From the NCBI GenBank assembly GCA_905221605.1, contig CAJNDS010002281.1, positions 43,501 to 107,500 of the forward strand: 64,000 nucleotides of DNA. The letters run 5' to 3'. The notes under the pieces were generated by a model that was not told the DNA's origin, made no database searches, and saw only the letters and a program-made list of their open reading frames with translations. The stretch comes from Symbiodinium natans (lineage: Eukaryota; Sar; Dinophyceae; Suessiales; Symbiodiniaceae). The position numbers and the translations under genes are program-made. Below, in pieces: positions 59,951 through 64,000 of the stretch (position 1 is the stretch's first letter; each line of letters opens with the position of its first letter).

Positions 59951-60608
59951 GCCAACCACGTGGAGCACAAAGCCATGCTACTCCGATCGATGGCAAGCCG
60001 AAAGGTTCGATTGGTGTGGCGGTCTGTGGTGGAACGTTTTTGCCAGCACCGGTATATCGTCGTGACTTGGCGCGCGGTTTTTACATTTAGAGGATTGGTG
60101 TTTCAACACTTTGCAAAACACCTCTCTTCTTCTCGTTCGCGTCAGATCTCTTGGACGCGCCGGGTGCCGCTGCTTTACTTGCCGGATGGGGCAGAGGAGT
60201 TCGAGGCTCTGCGAGCGCCAGGTGCCAACCACACCACAATCAAAACGACAATACAGCAGACGTGAATCCGGGTTGCATGTGGTTGCTTTGGGTGTCCTTC
60301 TTGGAGCCTTTCCTTCTGCCACATGCCAGGTGCTGAGGAGTTGACGCGCTTCCGCAAGAATGTTTTTGCTTATGGTGAATCGCATGCCTTGGGGCAGAGT
60401 GGTGGAGGCAGACTAAAACAAAAGTCTTGTGCACTGTGCAAACTTGAAAGCTCGCTTAGGGTCAGCGCGCAGGTTGGATTGACGGACAGCGCTGGCCCCC
60501 AGGATCCCTGATGTACGAGCTGGGCCCACTTCTGTGTCGCATGACTCCCTTAAGAAGCTTTGTGTTGCTGGTCGTGGTGTGTATTCATTCTCTCTGTGTC
60601 TCTCTGAG

Positions 60609-60645
<37 letters not shown>

Positions 60646-62123
60646 GTCTCTTGATGTGCAAATCTGTACGTTCGGCTCCAGCCGGTTGTTTCCGGATGAG
60701 TTTTCGCTCTGTCTGAAAAGTTTTGTTCGAGAGAAGCTACATGGGTCACAGGACGACAGTGACACCCTCCTGCAAGTGTAGGGTGTGCAGCCATGCTGCC
60801 TTGACTCGATTGGCTCAGCAAGGAAAAGATAAGAACTTTAAAATACGGCATGAGCCAGATCGGTAAGAAACTCTGTCCCCGCAAAGCTAACAAGCATTCC
60901 AAGGCGTCGATGAGGATGCAAAGCTTCCAAACCACTACGTGACGGACATCGTGCTCCACTCAGCTGCTGCTTGCATTGATCGCTTTTCGCGCAGCTTTGT
61001 CAGCTCTCCTTGCCAACCAAGCATGTGAAAGACTTGCTGGTGCTGTTGCTGGCGTCAAGACATTCTGTCCCTGACAAGTCTGGGTGTTGCGCAAGTAATA
61101 GATATGCAGTTTTTTCCTTCAGATCTTTTTCAGATTCGGCCCCGGGCCAGATTCAAATAATTTGAGGAATATCAATCTCTGGCCTCTGAGGTGCTTGGCT
61201 GTATTTCTTGGTGCTTTTCTGTGGGTCTTGCCTGCTTTTGATTTGTTTCTGAATCTTTCTGAGTTTTATTTAGACATTTTTCTGGAGTTTTCCGTTTCTT
61301 TTTTAAGTTTGGCTTGAATTTCCGCGGAAGTGATTTCATTTTTTTGATTTTTCTGTTTTTTAATATTTGTGGTTTCCCGAGCTTAACAGAGCACAGATTG
61401 TCTTAATGCTTGTGTGCGTCATCTGCACGGCATGTGGTTGCAGCGACGTCCCCGCTCAGTGCCAACGAACGGCTGGGCGAGTTCTGTCCAAGTTTCTCAG
61501 GCAACATATGGCAACATTCGCATCTTGTCACTTTTCTTTTCAGGAGAAGATCATCCGGGATTGCGTGGCATTGTGCCCAGACGGAGGCATGCAAGATGCC
61601 CTGCCAGGCCGGGGGGTTCGGAGTGCCACAGCAGTGTAACGGCAGGGGATCCATGCCAAAACTTCGCCAGGTGAGGCTATGCACGACACAGGACAAAATC
61701 CAGTGGTTGCATCGTCGATCGGCAAGACGCAGCACACGCAGGTGTCAAAGGTGGGGGGGGGGGTGCTCTGCGCATGGGAGGTGAAAGCAGTACGTCTCTG
61801 GCTCTAGACATCGCAGCAAACAGGGCAACAAGAATCGTTGGAAGGCCTCGGCGGAGGATTTTCCGCTGGTGATGGAGAAGTCCTCCCCACGGTGGTGCGC
61901 ACAGATGGATGCATTTGTGGACATCATCCAGGCAAGGTGTTGTTTTGCCACAGCACAAGCTGGTAAAGTGATGTCAAGTGGTAGCACATGCTCGAAGAAG
62001 AAGCTGGCGGAGCGGCAGAGGTTGGCCAGAGCGAGGACGCCTTTTTTGTCAGCGGCCGCAGCAGGCGCCGAGCTGCAGTTAGCACACCTGTTGGGTGGAT
62101 TCCCTGGATGTACTGGAGCATAA
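59951..62123 (+). CDS. 3' part of a multi-exon gene: ten exons joining in phase to a stop
   Basis: Exons: 59951-60004; 60146-60221; 60330-60374; 60473-60563; 60682-60775; 60995-61083; 61444 to about 61483 (or on to 61543); 61544-61607; 61671-61750; 61791-62123 (TAA). Phases match at each junction. Samples in order: NHVEHKAMLLRSMASRK; ISWTRRVPLLYLPDGAEEFE; AEELTRFRKNVFAY; GSLMYELGPLLCRMTPLRSF; LFPDEFSLCLKSFVREKLHG; LPTKHVKDLLVLLLASRHSV; EKIIRDCVALCPDGGMQDAL; HDTGQNPVVASSIGKTQH. The last exon has KKKLAERQRLARARTPF and an Ala/Leu-rich end. Most introns are GT-AG with AG|G-like acceptors; the one after 61607 is GC-AG. Intron lengths run from about 40 to 360 bp. I do not recognise the family. Leu/Arg-rich helices and no catalytic motif suggest a scaffold or helical-repeat protein. 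The first exon's 5' limit is uncertain. Confidence 0.55.
60615..60641. repeat. (TC)n microsatellite
   Basis: About 13 TC units inside an intron of the multi-exon gene (between exons ending 60563 and starting 60682). Confidence 0.95.
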
Positions 62124-62429
62124 TTAGGGGGAGATAAGAGGGCAATGTCCAGGCAGCCGGACACGCAGCGGTTTCTGGAGTTCTTTGTGGAGCTTCGTTG
62201 TCGGTACCTACGTGCGTTCGGGAGAAGTATAGACTTCAGCTGCAGCTGCCACGCTTGCGTCACTTTGATGCAGCTGGATGGGACTAAGCTTGACTAGCGT
62301 GTGGCATCATGTGTGGCTCCCCAGATGTGAGATGTAGTGATTGTAGTTATGTCAAGTGATGTATAGGATGTCGCAACTTCTGGACAGGCAGATGGGGACT
62401 TCATCTTTGTCTTTGCGCCTGTGGCATGT

Positions 62430-62676
62430 ATGCGCAAGGTACGTGTTCCCAAAGGTCAGGGCTGCCTGGGCTGGGCCCTCAGTCGAAGATCAGTGGCTCA
62501 GAAGCAGGGGTGAGTATGAACAGAGCTCACGCCTTAGACAGTGGCTTTTGCTTGACTTCGCCTCCAACCTCTCTGCGAAGAGAAACCCGTCCGATGCTGG
62601 TATCATATCATCGCCACTGGAAGCTGTTGCAGCCAGATCGCGGCACATCCTTGTGCAGAGATGCCACACCATCTGA
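62430..62676 (+). CDS. Candidate terminal exon
   Basis: The plus-strand frame reads VFPKVRAAWAGPSVEDQWLR, SRGEYEQSSRLRQWLLLDFA, LSAKRNPSDAGIISSPLEAV and ends at TGA 62674-62676. It is clearly protein-like. It could be an alternative last exon of the gene ending at 62123 (skipping from a GTAAAG donor at 61961) or the end of another gene. A minus-strand frame over the same bases is considered a shadow. Confidence 0.38.
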
Positions 62677-64000
62677 CTGTTACAACTGGATGCTATTTTT
62701 TTACGACATGTGTACAAAAAAAGCATCAAGTGCCATCGAAAGCAGCAACAGAAAAGTGAGAGGGACAGTGGAATTGACGGGCATGATGGCACGATATGGC
62801 ACGGCGCACGACCACGAACCGCTAGCCACGACTTGCGGCCCGAAATGGGGTGGAAAAAACCCGCAAAGATTTTGAGGACGAGTGACGCCAACAGCTGCGC
62901 CCTGATGCACACTGATGCAGTCTGCAAAGTTCGTCTGCGCCCATTATACCCAAACCTGCGTCAGCAGGCTAGCAGTGGCTCAGCAATTCATGCGGTTGTG
63001 CATGGCTGACAGGAGTTCCACAGAAAATACAGAAACCAGCTCACGGTAAAAGTTCAACACTTTTAGCCGCGGTGGCTTCTCGGCACAATTCACAAGCTTC
63101 ACAGACATGAGGCTTGGATTTCGACTTTGAGAATCCAGACCTCGACGTGCGTGTGACCCAGCAAAACTTGCCCATCGCCACAGTGGATGCATCGCAAGGG
63201 AAAGGACGGGGCGGAGAGCTGCCATTTTGCTTGGATGATTGCTTGCCATTCACTGCCAGCAGGAAACCTCCTGATCAACACCACTGAGCACTGGAAGAAT
63301 GCGCTCGAGGGACGGCCAGTCTTGGTTCGCCTGCAACTCCGAGTCGTTAAACACAATATATCTGGGCTCTGGCTGCTGGTGTTGCTTGGCAGCGCTCTCA
63401 GCACTCTCAGCACTCTCAGCTTAGGTATGACTTCAATCGCAAGCCGGGCGCTCGCAGAATTGCTCAGCAGATGGTGGATGAGCTGCCGTAGGCCTGCCAC
63501 GTGAGTCCCGACAAAATCTGGCATGTTGCCTCAAAAGGTTCTCGATAGATATGGCGGCTGCGTGCCCTGAGGGCAACGCATGCTTGCATTGAATCCTGCT
63601 GATGGTCCGTGAGACTATCACACAAGCAGCTGGCAGAACACAAAGGGCATGATGAGCACCACGGACATCAGAAAAACGTCCCTCGTGCCATCAACAGAAG
63701 CCGTTTCAGAGGTCTGGAGTGTCATGGCATGTGGAAGTCTGGTGGCGAGGCTTGTTGTCCTGAGTCAAGGCCGTGCTGAAACGGATCACGGCACTGTTTA
63801 GTGTAGATGCTCTCAAATGGAGAGATTGTCAATGTGAACGGGGGGGACCACAGCTGAAAGACGCAAGGCATAAGGTACGTCCAAGATGATGTTGACGCTG
63901 GCTCCCTTCGAGAGGCGCTCCTTTGGTTAGCTTATAGTTCTGTAGCGTGCTCATGCGTGCTCCTCAAAGGAGGGCACCGCATGCCAGGTTTTCCTCGCAT
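62677..64000. other. Right edge; no gene resolved
   Basis: At 63099-63524 both strands have frames above 100 residues, with protein-like stretches on the minus strand (LRQLIHHLLSNSASARLAIE; SEWQAIIQAKWQLSAPSF), so exons of a neighbouring minus-strand gene are possible. Nothing secure was seen from 63525 to 64000. Confidence 0.3.

Noticed and set aside
1-64000. Dinoflagellate spliced-leader sequence or relics (CCGTAGCCATTTTGGCTCAAG-like) marking retroprocessed genes
   Set aside because: No match was noticed on either strand by eye, so no gene is called retroprocessed.

Overview
The window reads as nuclear DNA of a dinoflagellate, most likely of the Symbiodiniaceae/Suessiales type. The evidence is a very large Ty1/Copia polyprotein of the kind seen in these algae, many copies of a LINE-like 3' end typical of them, interstitial TTTAGGG-type (CCCTAAA) telomere-like tracts, sparse genes in a repeat-rich background, and small exons whose reading frames join across GT-AG and apparent GC-AG (possibly GA-AG) introns. 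No bacterial operons, rRNA, convincing tRNA or CRISPR were seen. The species was not determined and no database was searched.

Layout. 1-1075: no gene. 1076-10172: a Copia retroelement broken by frameshifts, carrying a gag-like region with CCCH and CCHC zinc motifs, two aspartic-protease motifs, a cytosine-C5-methyltransferase-like segment, a DD35E integrase, a 2OG-Fe(II)-oxygenase-like segment, then reverse transcriptase/RNase H and a hydrophobic tail. 10.5-12 kb: subtelomere-like tandem repeats and a CCCTAAA array. 12.2-15.9 kb: two copies of a segment of about 1.3 kb. 16.4-19.4 kb: hairpin-bearing direct repeats and an ISXO2/IS1595 (Merlin-like) transposase gene. 19.6-23.9 kb: a satellite with a homogenised 280-bp dimer core, then minisatellites and degenerate telomere-like DNA. 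24.5-26.7 kb: an ankyrin-repeat gene with a recognisable upstream exon. 28.5-36.2 kb: a graveyard of LINE fragments, several ending in a recurring A-rich tail, plus a 204-bp element with terminal inverted repeats. 37.2-43.3 kb: a gene for a Ser/Thr-repeat (mucin-like) protein of about 1,900 residues. 43.3-48.9 kb: mostly unresolved. 48.9-62.7 kb: an intron-rich plus-strand gene region in which several runs of exons join in phase. It may be one gene of about 13 kb or two or more.

The most unusual single object is the Copia element, whose polyprotein contains segments resembling both a DNA base methyltransferase and a base-oxidising dioxygenase. The second is the long multi-exon gene at the right end, whose family I could not name. 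The genes do not form an obvious pathway; mobile elements and their debris dominate the left and middle of the window. Exon coordinates are reading-frame inferences and need transcript support.
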